From Candidatus Aegiribacteria sp. (GTDB lineage Bacteria; Fermentibacterota; Fermentibacteria; Fermentibacterales; JCC-6), in contig DAOWJX010000167.1 in assembly GCA_030640155.1 (NCBI GenBank), positions 1 through 10,737 of the forward strand: DNA of 10,737 nt, given 5' to 3'. The position numbers and the translations under genes are program-made. The notes under the pieces were generated by a model. That model did no database searches, was not told where the DNA came from, and saw only the letters and a program-made list of their open reading frames with translations. This document shows, piece after piece, positions 1-6,857 of this stretch (within the stretch, counting starts at the first letter, position 1; every line of letters begins with the position of its first letter).

Positions 1-140
1 GCCTGAATAAAATAACAGCTGACGGCAGAGAATTTGTTGTCAGAGAGAGATCTATGTGGATTGAAGCGGAGAAAATCGCCAATCTTCTGGAAAAGGCTTC
101 CGAAAGCAGGGTTGTATTCCAGATCCCACAGCACGAGTAG
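1..140 (+). CDS. C-terminal fragment of an unidentified protein
   Basis: An open frame enters from the left edge (codons from base 3) and ends at TAG 138-140, giving the last 45 residues of a protein that starts outside the window. The fragment is rich in Glu, Lys and Arg, has an amphipathic helical look around residues 14-35 (WIEAEKIANLLEKA) and ends in VVFQIPQHE. I do not recognise a family from this tail. The other two plus frames are closed by stops within the first ten bases, which supports this frame. No clear intrinsic terminator follows the stop. It could be the end of an operon that lies to the left. Confidence 0.5.
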   Translation, partial: LNKITADGREFVVRERSMWIEAEKIANLLEKASESRVVFQIPQHE

Positions 141-223
141 ATAGCATCCTTAAGTCAGGTCAGTTTCTGTGGAAAGTGTGTATCGGTTATACTGTTCAGT
201 GAGTGTATCAGCCCTTTATGGTA

Positions 224-253
224 TTGACTGTGCGGGACTGTCCTCGGTATTGT
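224..253 (+). promoter_or_regulatory. Possible sigma-70 promoter for the TPR hybrid kinase
   Basis: TTGACT (224-229, five of six to TTGACA) is followed after 18 bases by TATTGT (248-253, four of six to TATAAT). The site would leave an untranslated leader of about 185 bases before the kinase ATG. This is only a consensus match. A second candidate -10, TATAAA at 404-409, has no well-spaced -35 partner. Confidence 0.25.
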
Positions 254-377
254 CACTTCAAACAAAGAATCATGGATAAATTGGAAGCTAAAGTTTTTTA
301 TAGGGCAGTATTGCATACAGTGATAAACACAAATTCCGGAACTATTCCGTGAATCGTACGCTTGGAAACGACAACGT

Positions 378-400
378 TTGCTGTTGAATGTTTTCAGCAA
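378..400. repeat. Short inverted repeat, possible operator
   Basis: TTGCTG (378-383) and CAGCAA (395-400) are perfect inverted copies separated by 11 bases. They lie four bases before a TATAAA and about 45 bases before the kinase start. The position would suit an operator, but a 6-bp arm can arise by chance. Confidence 0.2.
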
Positions 401-444
401 TCCTATAAACCTGCGGTTTTATCAAGTAGGGAGAATCAGGTCTT

Positions 445-3057
445 ATGATCGATTCTATAAAGGCTCTGGAAGACAGGCTTAAATCGGCAATCGATACGGA
501 GCGTATCGATCTTCTGATCGAGCTTTCACTCAGGAATTACAAAGTCTCCCCCGCTGAAGCTCGTTCTTACGCGGAAGAAGCTTTTAGCCTATCTGTATCC
601 ACCGGGTCCAGACTCCTGGAAGGAGAAGCTCTGAATGCACTTGGTAAAGCCTACCTGGGGCAGCTTACTCATGTTGAAGCTCTCAAACACCTTCATGGTG
701 CTCTTTCCATCTACGAAGAGCTTGATTCAAAGCAGGGCATCGCCAAGGTGCTTGGGAACATCGGTCTTGTGTACTACTCAAGCGGTGAACAGGAAGATGC
801 CCTTGAATACCTTGGCAGAAGCAGAGTTCTTCATAAGGAACTCGGCGACAGGAAAGAGCTTGCCAACAACCTTAACTCAACCGGTCTGGCTCTTCTCAGT
901 TCAGGCATGGACGAAGAAGCGCTGAAGTACCTGACAGAATCACTGGAAATTGCCATAGAAGAGGAGGATGCAAGAACGATCAGAAGTGCCACCAATAATA
1001 TTGGCATCCTCCACTATAGGAACGATAACCTGGAAGAGGCGATAGCCTGCTTTAAGAAAGCTGCGGAACTCAGTGAACAGGAGGGAGAACTGAGATCACT
1101 TGCCGGCAATTACATCAACATAGGCACAAGCAATGTTCAACTGGGAAATTACACCGATGCACACGAATATCTGAACAGGGGTCTTGAAATAGCTGAACAG
1201 TCAGAAGCGTTGGATTTCATGATGCAGGGATGCCATTCCCTCAGTGAACTCTACGAGAAGGAAGAGAACTTCGAGAAATCGCTTGAATATCAGCGAAGGA
1301 TGAGTGAGCTGGAGACGAATCTCTTCAACCTGGAGAAAAGCAAGGCCATTGCCGAGATAGATGCAAAATACCAGACGGAGAAAGCTGAGCAGGAAGCTGA
1401 GATCCACCGCCTTAAGAATATTGAACTGGTCGAAAAGAAACGCTTCATAGAGCTGCAGGCTGAATCGCTTCAGAAAGCCAATGTGAAGATCAGCTTCAAC
1501 AAGGAAGAACTTATTAAGAAAAACATGGAGCTTGAGGTGCTTCTTAAGGAGAAGAATGATTTCCTCATCAGGATGGAAGAGCATATCTCCGACGGTGTTA
1601 TGATTGATGATCAGAAGGGCAGGATTCTTTACGCCAATGACCGTTTCATGAAAATATTCGGTTTCTCACAGAATGATCTGCTTGATATGGATTCATTCAG
1701 ATTCGTTGCTCCGGAATGGAGAGAAAGGGTACGGAATTACCACACACAATACCTTGCCGGTGAAGACGTTCCCGACAGATTCGAGTTCGAAGGCCTTAAG
1801 AAAAGCGGGAGCAGAATCTGGCTTGAGGTTGGAGTTGCTGTGGTTGAGCGGGACGGTGTTTCTCAGGGCATTCAGTCTCTGGTGCGGGATATTACCAATA
1901 GAAAGATACTTGAGGCTCAGCTTCTGCAGTCACAGAAACTCGATGCTGTCGGAAGGCTTGCGGGAGGGATCGCACACGACTTCAACAACCTGCTTACGGT
2001 GATAAAGGGTCATGCAGAGTTCATTCTTTTAGATCTTTCCAAAGCCCACCCCATACGACCGGATGCCGAGGGGATACGCAAAGCCGCCGACCGAGCCTCA
2101 TTACTCACCCAGCAGCTTCTGGCATTCAGCAGGCAGCAGATACTGCAGCCCAGGGTTCTGGATCTGAGCAGGATCGTATCAGGGCTTGAGAGGATGCTGA
2201 GCAGGCTGCTGAGCGAGGATATTCAGCTTGTCACATCCTTCTCGCAGGATGCAGGGTGTGTTTTCGCTGATGAAAGCCAGATCGAACAGGTGATCGTCAA
2301 TCTGGTGATAAACGCAACAGATGCCATGACATCAGGTGGTAAACTCACTATCGAGATCAGCAATGTTGATATTGACGAACATTCACTGGTGATCAATCCC
2401 GATCTTCATCCAGGCCGGTACATGCAGCTCTCTATAAGCGATACCGGATGCGGTATGGACGCAGATACACAGGCTCGAATCTTCGAACCATTCTATTCCA
2501 CCAAGCTGAGTGAAAAGGGCAGCGGTCTGGGCCTTGCCATGGTGTACGGCATAATCAAACAGAGCGACGGAGTTATTGAGGTAAGCAGCGAACCGGATGT
2601 GGGCACAACCTTCATGGTGTATCTGCCCAGGGTTGATGGAGAACATATTCACTATGAGGAGCAGACTGCAGAGAGCTCTGAATCCGGCAAGGGTGAGAAC
2701 ATCCTTCTGGTGGAGGATGATGAAGCCCTGAGAAGCATAGTCGAGCGATACCTATACCGAGAGGGATACAAGGTGGTGTCTGCCGAGTCGGCGGAAGAAG
2801 CGTTGAAAATCTTTGAAGACTTCGGTGAAAAATTCCAGTTTCTTCTTACCGATATTGTATTGCCTGGCATTAACGGTGTAGTTCTTGCTTCTATGCTGAA
2901 AGAGGGCGGTTTCAACGGTCACATCCTCTATATGACGGGCTACACGCAGAATAAAATTATTCCTGATGACGTGAAAAAGGGCGACAAGGAGCTGCTGGAA
3001 AAACCCTTCAGTCTTACTACCCTTCGCCATAAGATAAGAGATATGCTGGATGTCTAA
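445..3057 (+). CDS. Soluble TPR-PAS hybrid histidine kinase with receiver domain
   Basis: This 870-residue protein should autophosphorylate on a histidine and pass the phosphate to its own C-terminal receiver. No membrane segment or signal peptide is visible, so it is probably cytoplasmic. Residues 57-296 contain about six 40-residue TPR units, and residues 297-372 form a charged coiled coil. A PAS domain spans about 373-490. The HisKA motif AGGIAHDFNNLL has the phospho-acceptor H511. The ATPase domain shows N623 in the N box (NATDAM), D666 in the G1 box (DTGCGM) and GSGLGL at 692-697. The receiver has D758/D759, phospho-acceptor D803, T831 and K853, all expected residues. The ATG start is supported by AGGGAGA at 428-434. 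TPRs may bind a partner protein and PAS a ligand or cofactor, but neither can be named. No cognate DNA-binding regulator lies in the window, so the output route is unknown. Confidence 0.93.
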   Translation: MIDSIKALEDRLKSAIDTERIDLLIELSLRNYKVSPAEARSYAEEAFSLSVSTGSRLLEGEALNALGKAYLGQLTHVEALKHLHGALSIYEELDSKQGIAKVLGNIGLVYYSSGEQEDALEYLGRSRVLHKELGDRKELANNLNSTGLALLSSGMDEEALKYLTESLEIAIEEEDARTIRSATNNIGILHYRNDNLEEAIACFKKAAELSEQEGELRSLAGNYINIGTSNVQLGNYTDAHEYLNRGLEIAEQSEALDFMMQGCHSLSELYEKEENFEKSLEYQRRMSELETNLFNLEKSKAIAEIDAKYQTEKAEQEAEIHRLKNIELVEKKRFIELQAESLQKANVKISFNKEELIKKNMELEVLLKEKNDFLIRMEEHISDGVMIDDQKGRILYANDRFMKIFGFSQNDLLDMDSFRFVAPEWRERVRNYHTQYLAGEDVPDRFEFEGLKKSGSRIWLEVGVAVVERDGVSQGIQSLVRDITNRKILEAQLLQSQKLDAVGRLAGGIAHDFNNLLTVIKGHAEFILLDLSKAHPIRPDAEGIRKAADRASLLTQQLLAFSRQQILQPRVLDLSRIVSGLERMLSRLLSEDIQLVTSFSQDAGCVFADESQIEQVIVNLVINATDAMTSGGKLTIEISNVDIDEHSLVINPDLHPGRYMQLSISDTGCGMDADTQARIFEPFYSTKLSEKGSGLGLAMVYGIIKQSDGVIEVSSEPDVGTTFMVYLPRVDGEHIHYEEQTAESSESGKGENILLVEDDEALRSIVERYLYREGYKVVSAESAEEALKIFEDFGEKFQFLLTDIVLPGINGVVLASMLKEGGFNGHILYMTGYTQNKIIPDDVKKGDKELLEKPFSLTTLRHKIRDMLDV

Positions 3058-3091
3058 GCTGTGGGGTCAGGCCTGACTTATCAGCTTTTTT
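3056..3091 (+). terminator. Candidate intrinsic terminator after the kinase
   Basis: AAGCTG (3056-3061) pairs with CAGCTT (3082-3087), and the six-T run 3086-3091 follows directly. Between the arms sits a perfect 12-bp palindrome, GTCAGGCCTGAC (3066-3077), which could extend the hairpin through an internal loop. The left arm overlaps the kinase TAA stop. It fits rho-independent termination on the plus strand, although the outer stem is short. For the converging minus-strand gene I see only AT-rich sequence with T runs at 3131-3156 and no convincing stem. Confidence 0.5.
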
Positions 3092-3159
3092 CGAAGCCTT
3101 CGCCAGAGAACTCACAGGATACTCAGACAAAAAAATATTTCAGTATAAAAAAGATACCC

Positions 3160-4518
3160 TTAATTGCAGGAATTTTCAGATTTATTGTGCATAGTAATTT
3201 CAGGATATAGTTTCCTCATGCATTCGGGACACAGACCATGGCTGAACAGGGCTTCCGAATGGTCGGAAATGTAGGATTCTATCTGCTCCCAGTATCCGTT
3301 GTCATCACGTATCTTCTTACATAATGAACAGATCGGAAGCAGTCCGCTGAGATGCTTCACTTCATTGAGAGCTTTTTTGAGATCTTCATTAGTCCTCGCA
3401 AGCTCAATGTTCCTGAGCCTGTTGATCTCCGTCTCCCTTTCCTTCTTATCGGATTCATATTCCACCCGCAGTTCGTTGACCTTCCGGCTGCTGTCTTCGG
3501 TGTATATCTCATCATTAAGCGTTTTGTACTTCTTATGAAATTCGAGCGCTTCCCTGAAATTCCCTATCGTCTCGCAGACCTCGGAACAGGATTGATAGAT
3601 ACTTCTCCTTATTCCGGGCGAGTCAATTCGATCTATTTTCGCAAGTCCTTTTTCTACATATTCATAAGCTTCCTTGAACCTGTTGGTACTCGCATAGCTC
3701 AGGCTGATGGAAAGCAGCGTCTGGGAAGCATCAATTATGTCTCCTTTTTCCATCTCGATCTCAAGCGCTCTGAAGAAACAGTCAAGCGCTTTGTCATGAT
3801 CATTCAGATCATCATGAATCATGCCTATATTGGTGAGAACGCGAGCAATTTTCCATGTCTCACCAAGGTCCTGCCTTATCTCCAGAGCTCTCTGATAATA
3901 CTCCAGTGCTTTCTCCAGTTCGTCTGCCCTGCGGAAGATGCTTCCTGCGTTGTTGAGAGAATTGGCAAGATTAGTGAGGCAGCCGTGTTTTTCAGATATT
4001 TCTATGGCTCTGTTACAATAATTAAGAGCGGCACTTTCGTCATTCAAGCTGCTGTAAATAATACTGATATTATTCAGTAATGATGATATTTTCAGAATTT
4101 CATTTGATTCTTCAAGTATCCGGAGTGACTTCAGAAAATAGTCAAGAGCCTCATCAATATTTGACAGCTTATAATAAACAATGCCGATTCGGTTGAAAGT
4201 ATCAGATCTGCTTATTTCGTCATTGGTTATATCCGTTATTTCAAGATTTCTGAAACCGTATTCCAGTGCTGTCTGATACTCCCCGATACACTGATATGCC
4301 CAACAGAGTTCATTCAGTATTATGGATTCAAGCTTTTTGTCCCCGGTTTTTTTCAGCAGCTCCAGACCCTGCTCCCCGAATTCAATAGCCTTCCTGCGAT
4401 CAGTTTCCCTGTATGAGACAGACAGATCCGCAAGAATCTTTATACGTTCCAATCCGTCCGCTTCCAGAAGCTTATTCTTCAGAGCTTCAGTATCCTGTCC
4501 GTCCGTTATATCGGTCAC
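3160..4518 (-). CDS. TPR/coiled-coil protein ending in a CX2C...CX2C module
   Basis: This 452-residue soluble protein begins with GTG (bases 4518-4516), chosen because AAAGGT lies four bases upstream. Residues about 22-340 are TPR units with a 40-residue period (LEKALEYYQRALEI is typical), and about 341-390 are coiled coil. The end carries a compact cysteine module: C397-X2-C400, then YWEQIESYI, H420, H427 and C430-X2-C433, finishing in LYPE. The spacing looks like a four-ligand zinc or redox site. I recall closely similar tails on PAS and response-regulator proteins of deltaproteobacteria and other phyla, but know of no established function. It lacks kinase, receiver and DNA-binding domains. 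The N-terminal half and the coiled coil resemble the convergent kinase gene, so it may be a paralogue with a different output. It appears to be co-transcribed with the upstream GT2 gene. GC content is low in places, about 30% around 4081-4140. Confidence 0.85.
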   Translation of the reverse strand: MTDITDGQDTEALKNKLLEADGLERIKILADLSVSYRETDRRKAIEFGEQGLELLKKTGDKKLESIILNELCWAYQCIGEYQTALEYGFRNLEITDITNDEISRSDTFNRIGIVYYKLSNIDEALDYFLKSLRILEESNEILKISSLLNNISIIYSSLNDESAALNYCNRAIEISEKHGCLTNLANSLNNAGSIFRRADELEKALEYYQRALEIRQDLGETWKIARVLTNIGMIHDDLNDHDKALDCFFRALEIEMEKGDIIDASQTLLSISLSYASTNRFKEAYEYVEKGLAKIDRIDSPGIRRSIYQSCSEVCETIGNFREALEFHKKYKTLNDEIYTEDSSRKVNELRVEYESDKKERETEINRLRNIELARTNEDLKKALNEVKHLSGLLPICSLCKKIRDDNGYWEQIESYISDHSEALFSHGLCPECMRKLYPEITMHNKSENSCN

Positions 4519-4530
4519 ATTTACCTTTCA
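4516..4530 (-). promoter_or_regulatory. Stop/SD/start junction coupling GT2 and TPR-Cys genes
   Basis: Read on the minus strand, the GT2 stop TGA (4530-4528) shares its last base with the ribosome-binding site AAAGGT (4528-4523), which is followed after AAAT by the GTG start (4518-4516). Only nine bases separate the two reading frames. This arrangement normally means translational coupling within one transcript, and it decides the GTG start because no nearby in-frame ATG has such a site. Confidence 0.6.
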
Positions 4531-5451
4531 GAGCTGTCCGGTCAATGCCATTTTTTTCAATACTGCTCTGTAACCTGTTCTGCCCAGCAGCCCGTCGAAA
4601 TACCCCTTCCACATCCATGGTATCAAACCGGGACCCTGCCAGAAAAGATATTTGAATGTTTTCACAATCAGTACAGCACTGATGTAAATCAGAAAAACAG
4701 CTCTCATGGCGGGGTCGAGCATCTGCTGCGAGAGAATCAGTCTGTTCCTTTCTGAAAAGTATACTGCAAGCGGTGATAATTCCCCTCCGCTTCCTGACGC
4801 AACATGATGAATAACCTCTTCCGCCGGAAGAAGCCATATCGAATACCCGGCGAGAATGACTTTCCGGCAGAGATCGGCATCTTCGTAGTACATGAAAAAA
4901 TCATCCCGAAAGCCGCCGGTCTGCTCGAAAAGTTCCGTTCTTATCATCATGGCGCAGCCTGAAGCGAAATCTATTTTCACCGCTTTATCCGGAAGATCGT
5001 TCCTGGAAGAATATGTCTTCTGGTCAAATCTCATCTTCCACGGAATGAATATGCCCCCCGCACTCCATATGCGTTCCGGTTCCGATGCGTAGTATACGGG
5101 TGGGGTCACTATGCCGGCTTCCGTATTATCGCCTAGAAATTCAGCAAGATTCAAAACGGTGCCAGATGTGAGCTCTGCATCGTTGTTCAGAAACAGGGTA
5201 AATTCAGCCATATCCTGCCTGGAAATCAGAAATCCCTCGTTGTTGCCTCCGGCAAAGCCGGTGTTCTCACTCATACGCTTGAACCGAACCCCGGTACATG
5301 TCTGAACCCATTCCGGAACTTCTCCGGCGGAATTGTTATCCACAAGCGTTACTCTGATATCCACTCCCTCGGACCGCATCAGGGAATCAATGCATTTCCG
5401 AGTAAGCTCCCACTGACCGTAATTGACGAGTACAACAGCTACTCTCAGCAA
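4528..5451 (-). CDS. GT2-family glycosyltransferase (rhamnosyltransferase-like)
   Basis: The 307-residue protein should transfer a sugar from a nucleotide-sugar donor to a glycan or lipid-linked acceptor at the cytoplasmic membrane. The GT-A fold signatures are all present: VVLVNY near the start, VDNNS with D38 for nucleotide binding, NTGFAGGNN at 63-71, LNNDAE with D91 as the metal-binding position, SGCAMMIR at 164-171, and YYEDADLC (188-195) with the catalytic acidic cluster E190/D191/D193. A hydrophobic stretch near residues 250-272 probably anchors the C-terminus. This pattern is that of WcaA/WbbL-type enzymes, but the sugar cannot be read from sequence. The start is TTG (5451-5449), supported by AGGGGG at 5461-5456. 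Length is normal for the family. It is divergent from the lipoprotein gene and directly precedes the TPR-Cys gene. Confidence 0.88.
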   Translation of the reverse strand: MLRVAVVLVNYGQWELTRKCIDSLMRSEGVDIRVTLVDNNSAGEVPEWVQTCTGVRFKRMSENTGFAGGNNEGFLISRQDMAEFTLFLNNDAELTSGTVLNLAEFLGDNTEAGIVTPPVYYASEPERIWSAGGIFIPWKMRFDQKTYSSRNDLPDKAVKIDFASGCAMMIRTELFEQTGGFRDDFFMYYEDADLCRKVILAGYSIWLLPAEEVIHHVASGSGGELSPLAVYFSERNRLILSQQMLDPAMRAVFLIYISAVLIVKTFKYLFWQGPGLIPWMWKGYFDGLLGRTGYRAVLKKMALTGQL

Positions 5452-5521
5452 GATACCCCCTGTTTTTCAGCAAATTGAATCCTGTCGGGCAGCAGTGACA
5501 AATACAAATGCCAGCCGTGGA

Positions 5522-5553
5522 TTTCATAACACCGATAGGTATTTTATAAAATA
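5522..5553. promoter_or_regulatory. AT-rich palindrome, possible divergent promoter core
   Basis: TATTTTATAAAATA (5540-5553) is a perfect 14-bp palindrome offering a TATAAA -10-like hexamer on each strand. On the plus strand TTTCAT lies 17 bases upstream of TATAAA, a weak -35 with ideal spacing. On the minus strand the palindrome sits about 90 bases before the GT2 start, with TTGCAG 15 bases from the hexamer. It could serve transcription in both directions, but no -35 is strong. Confidence 0.3.
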
Positions 5554-5581
5554 TCAACGAAACCTGCAAGGAGAAAGTAAT

Positions 5582-5635
5582 ATGAGTACCGGGAATATCA
5601 TTCGGATCAAATGGAAGAATCAAGCTTTCAATTAG
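5582..5635 (+). CDS. Candidate 17-residue small ORF with strong SD
   Basis: ATG at 5582 follows AAGGAG (5568-5573) by eight bases, the best ribosome-binding site in the whole window. The ORF encodes MSTGNIIRIKWKNQAFN and stops at TAG 5633-5635. The peptide is basic and resembles no family I know. It could be a real small protein, a leader peptide controlling downstream expression, or the broken start of a longer gene. Position downstream of the AT palindrome supports transcription from there. Codon content is too small to test. Confidence 0.35.
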   Translation: MSTGNIIRIKWKNQAFN

Positions 5636-5715
5636 AGGACAGGACAACAGGCTCGTGGTCATTGCCGCTGCGGGACTATTCCGTCTTTGTCAGCATAGTT
5701 ATGTTTAAGAAGTAA
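5611..5715 (+). pseudogene. 34-codon ORF, possibly a truncated Wzz-like N-terminus
   Basis: ATG at 5611 opens a 34-residue frame ending at TAA 5713-5715. It overlaps the preceding 17-codon ORF in a different frame. The last part reads SLPLRDYSVFVSIVMFKK, which resembles the LRDYxxxLxRRK segment just before the first membrane helix of Wzz/GumC-type polysaccharide chain-length proteins. Such a gene would suit this neighbourhood, but the frame stops where the helix should begin, and no continuation is visible before the lipoprotein gene or after it. ATG 5611 has no good ribosome-binding site of its own, so translation would rely on coupling to the upstream start or on a frameshift. The Wzz resemblance rests on a few residues and may be chance. 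Confidence 0.25.
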
Positions 5716-5774
5716 GTCGTTCCGGGCATTTGCAGTAAGACCCGATTTTCATCCGGGAGTGAGGAGTCAGAGTA

Positions 5775-6857
5775 ATGAAACTATCTAAGAAACCTGTTGG
5801 GCCCGGGGCTGTGGCGACCGCACTCGCCGTCGCACTCCTTATGGCGGCATGCGGAAGCGATACTACCGGGCCTTCCGAACCGGGCTTGTGGTTCGGATGG
5901 GCGGTAGGGACGCAGGTCGACGGGTACGGATTCATCATCGCCACCGGTGACGGAGGGGTCAACTGGAACCGGCAGGGGGACGCCTCCATGATCCCGAGCG
6001 CCGATCTCGAGTGCGTCAGGGCACTGGATTCGCTCACCGCATGGGCGGTGGGGGATGTGGCTAACGGTTACGGCACTATTCTGAAGACTCTCGATGGCGG
6101 AGCCACCTGGATCAGGCAGGGCTCCGAATCGGAAATCCCTGCGAAGGGGCTCAACGGCATCAGCCTCCTGAGCGAGAATACCGCGTTCGTCGTGGGGATG
6201 GACAATACCATCCTCTATACGTCCAACAGCGGCGGCACATGGGTCTCCATGGCTGATCCTGCATATGATGGTTTCGACTTCGATTGTGTCTACGCGGTGG
6301 ACCACTCGGTAATCTGGGTTGTCGGTGGAACCGAGCACTACGGTATTATCCTCCGCTCGTTGGACGGAGGGAACACCTGGGAAAGTCAGGGCGACTCGCT
6401 TCTCCTGGATGAATACCCGCTCATCTGCGTGAGTGCAATTAGCGGCTCCAACGCCTGGATTGTCGGTCACGGTTATACTGTTGCTTCGACCTCCAATGGA
6501 GGAAACAGCTGGGAACTCAAGGTTCCCGATGGACTATCACGGAACCCGTTGAGCGACGACGCCAACGGCGTCTGCGCCCTTCATCAGGACTGGGTCCTGG
6601 TCACGATGGACTACGGGGAGGCCTATTTGACGGAGGACGGCGGTCAGACCTGGATCAAACAGAGCATTCCCTCGAGCGATTTCCTTCTGGGGACCTGTGC
6701 CCTGGACACGCGGTACGCCTGGATCGCCGGTCTCTCCGCCTCGGGCGGTGCCGGCAGCATCATTAACACTTCCAATGGCGGTTCGAGTTGGTCGTTTCAG
6801 GGCATCACTGGCTGCATGGGGCTCAGGGACGTCTCTTTCGTATACGCTCACCACTGA
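5775..6857 (+). CDS. Seven-bladed Ycf48/BNR-like propeller lipoprotein
   Basis: This is a 360-residue lipoprotein. Basic residues K2, K5 and K6 precede a hydrophobic core and the lipobox LLMAAC, so C26 should be lipidated. Gly at +2 would not retain it at the inner membrane if the enterobacterial rule holds. The mature part has seven repeats ending in a DGGxTW-like turn, with Trp at 64, 112, 156, 202, 246, 293 and 339 (spacing 44-48), and recurring AWxVG strands. This matches Ycf48/HCF136 and BNR/sortilin-like propellers, known mostly as assembly factors or binding scaffolds; the ligand here is unknown. Cys recurs at one strand position in several blades (80, 171, 218, 267, 308). No C-terminal sorting domain follows. 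GAGGAG at 5761-5766 supports the ATG. GC content of about 60% or more over much of the gene exceeds the neighbours, which hints at transfer or different expression constraints. Confidence 0.85.
   Translation: MKLSKKPVGPGAVATALAVALLMAACGSDTTGPSEPGLWFGWAVGTQVDGYGFIIATGDGGVNWNRQGDASMIPSADLECVRALDSLTAWAVGDVANGYGTILKTLDGGATWIRQGSESEIPAKGLNGISLLSENTAFVVGMDNTILYTSNSGGTWVSMADPAYDGFDFDCVYAVDHSVIWVVGGTEHYGIILRSLDGGNTWESQGDSLLLDEYPLICVSAISGSNAWIVGHGYTVASTSNGGNSWELKVPDGLSRNPLSDDANGVCALHQDWVLVTMDYGEAYLTEDGGQTWIKQSIPSSDFLLGTCALDTRYAWIAGLSASGGAGSIINTSNGGSSWSFQGITGCMGLRDVSFVYAHH

Larger units (their letters stand above)
141..444. other. Intergenic spacer upstream of the TPR hybrid kinase
   Basis: These 304 bases carry no supported gene. 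The minus-strand open frame across 155-400 would begin with TTG, is rich in Cys and His, and has no recognisable family, so it is treated as chance. What can be seen is a possible sigma-70 type promoter at 224-253, a 6-bp inverted repeat (TTGCTG 378-383 / CAGCAA 395-400) and a TATAAA at 404-409 close to the kinase start. The spacer is most likely the 5' control region of the kinase gene. Confidence 0.5.
5452..5774. other. Divergent intergenic region with micro-ORFs
   Basis: This 323-base spacer separates the minus-strand GT2 gene from the plus-strand lipoprotein gene and should hold promoters for both. It contains a 14-bp AT palindrome (5540-5553), a strong Shine-Dalgarno (5568-5573) with a 17-codon ORF, and a 34-codon ORF overlapping it in another frame; each is listed separately. 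The remaining sequence, 5716-5774, contains the GAGGAG ribosome-binding site of the lipoprotein gene at 5761-5766. No intrinsic terminator is visible after the micro-ORFs. Confidence 0.5.

Noticed and set aside
155..400. 81-codon minus-strand open frame in the first spacer
   Set aside because: It needs a TTG start with no ribosome-binding site, has unusual Cys/His/Ser-rich composition, and matches no family I know.
3131..3156. AT-rich stretch as a terminator for the minus-strand TPR-Cys gene
   Set aside because: T runs exist on the minus strand, but only a 4-bp GTAT/ATAC stem can be drawn, too weak to call.
3352..4080. 242-codon plus-strand open frame opposite the TPR-Cys gene
   Set aside because: It lies fully antisense to a well-supported TPR gene whose repeats keep the opposite frame open. 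Its translation has no recognisable domain and no good ribosome-binding site.
4487..4837. 116-codon minus-strand frame spanning the GT2/TPR-Cys junction
   Set aside because: It is out of frame with both genes, whose motifs continue intact to their own stops and starts. It is a shadow frame.
5781..6470. 229-codon minus-strand open frame opposite the lipoprotein gene
   Set aside because: The sense strand encodes a clear signal peptide and seven propeller repeats. Long antisense frames are expected in GC-rich coding DNA, and the product is compositionally odd without motifs.
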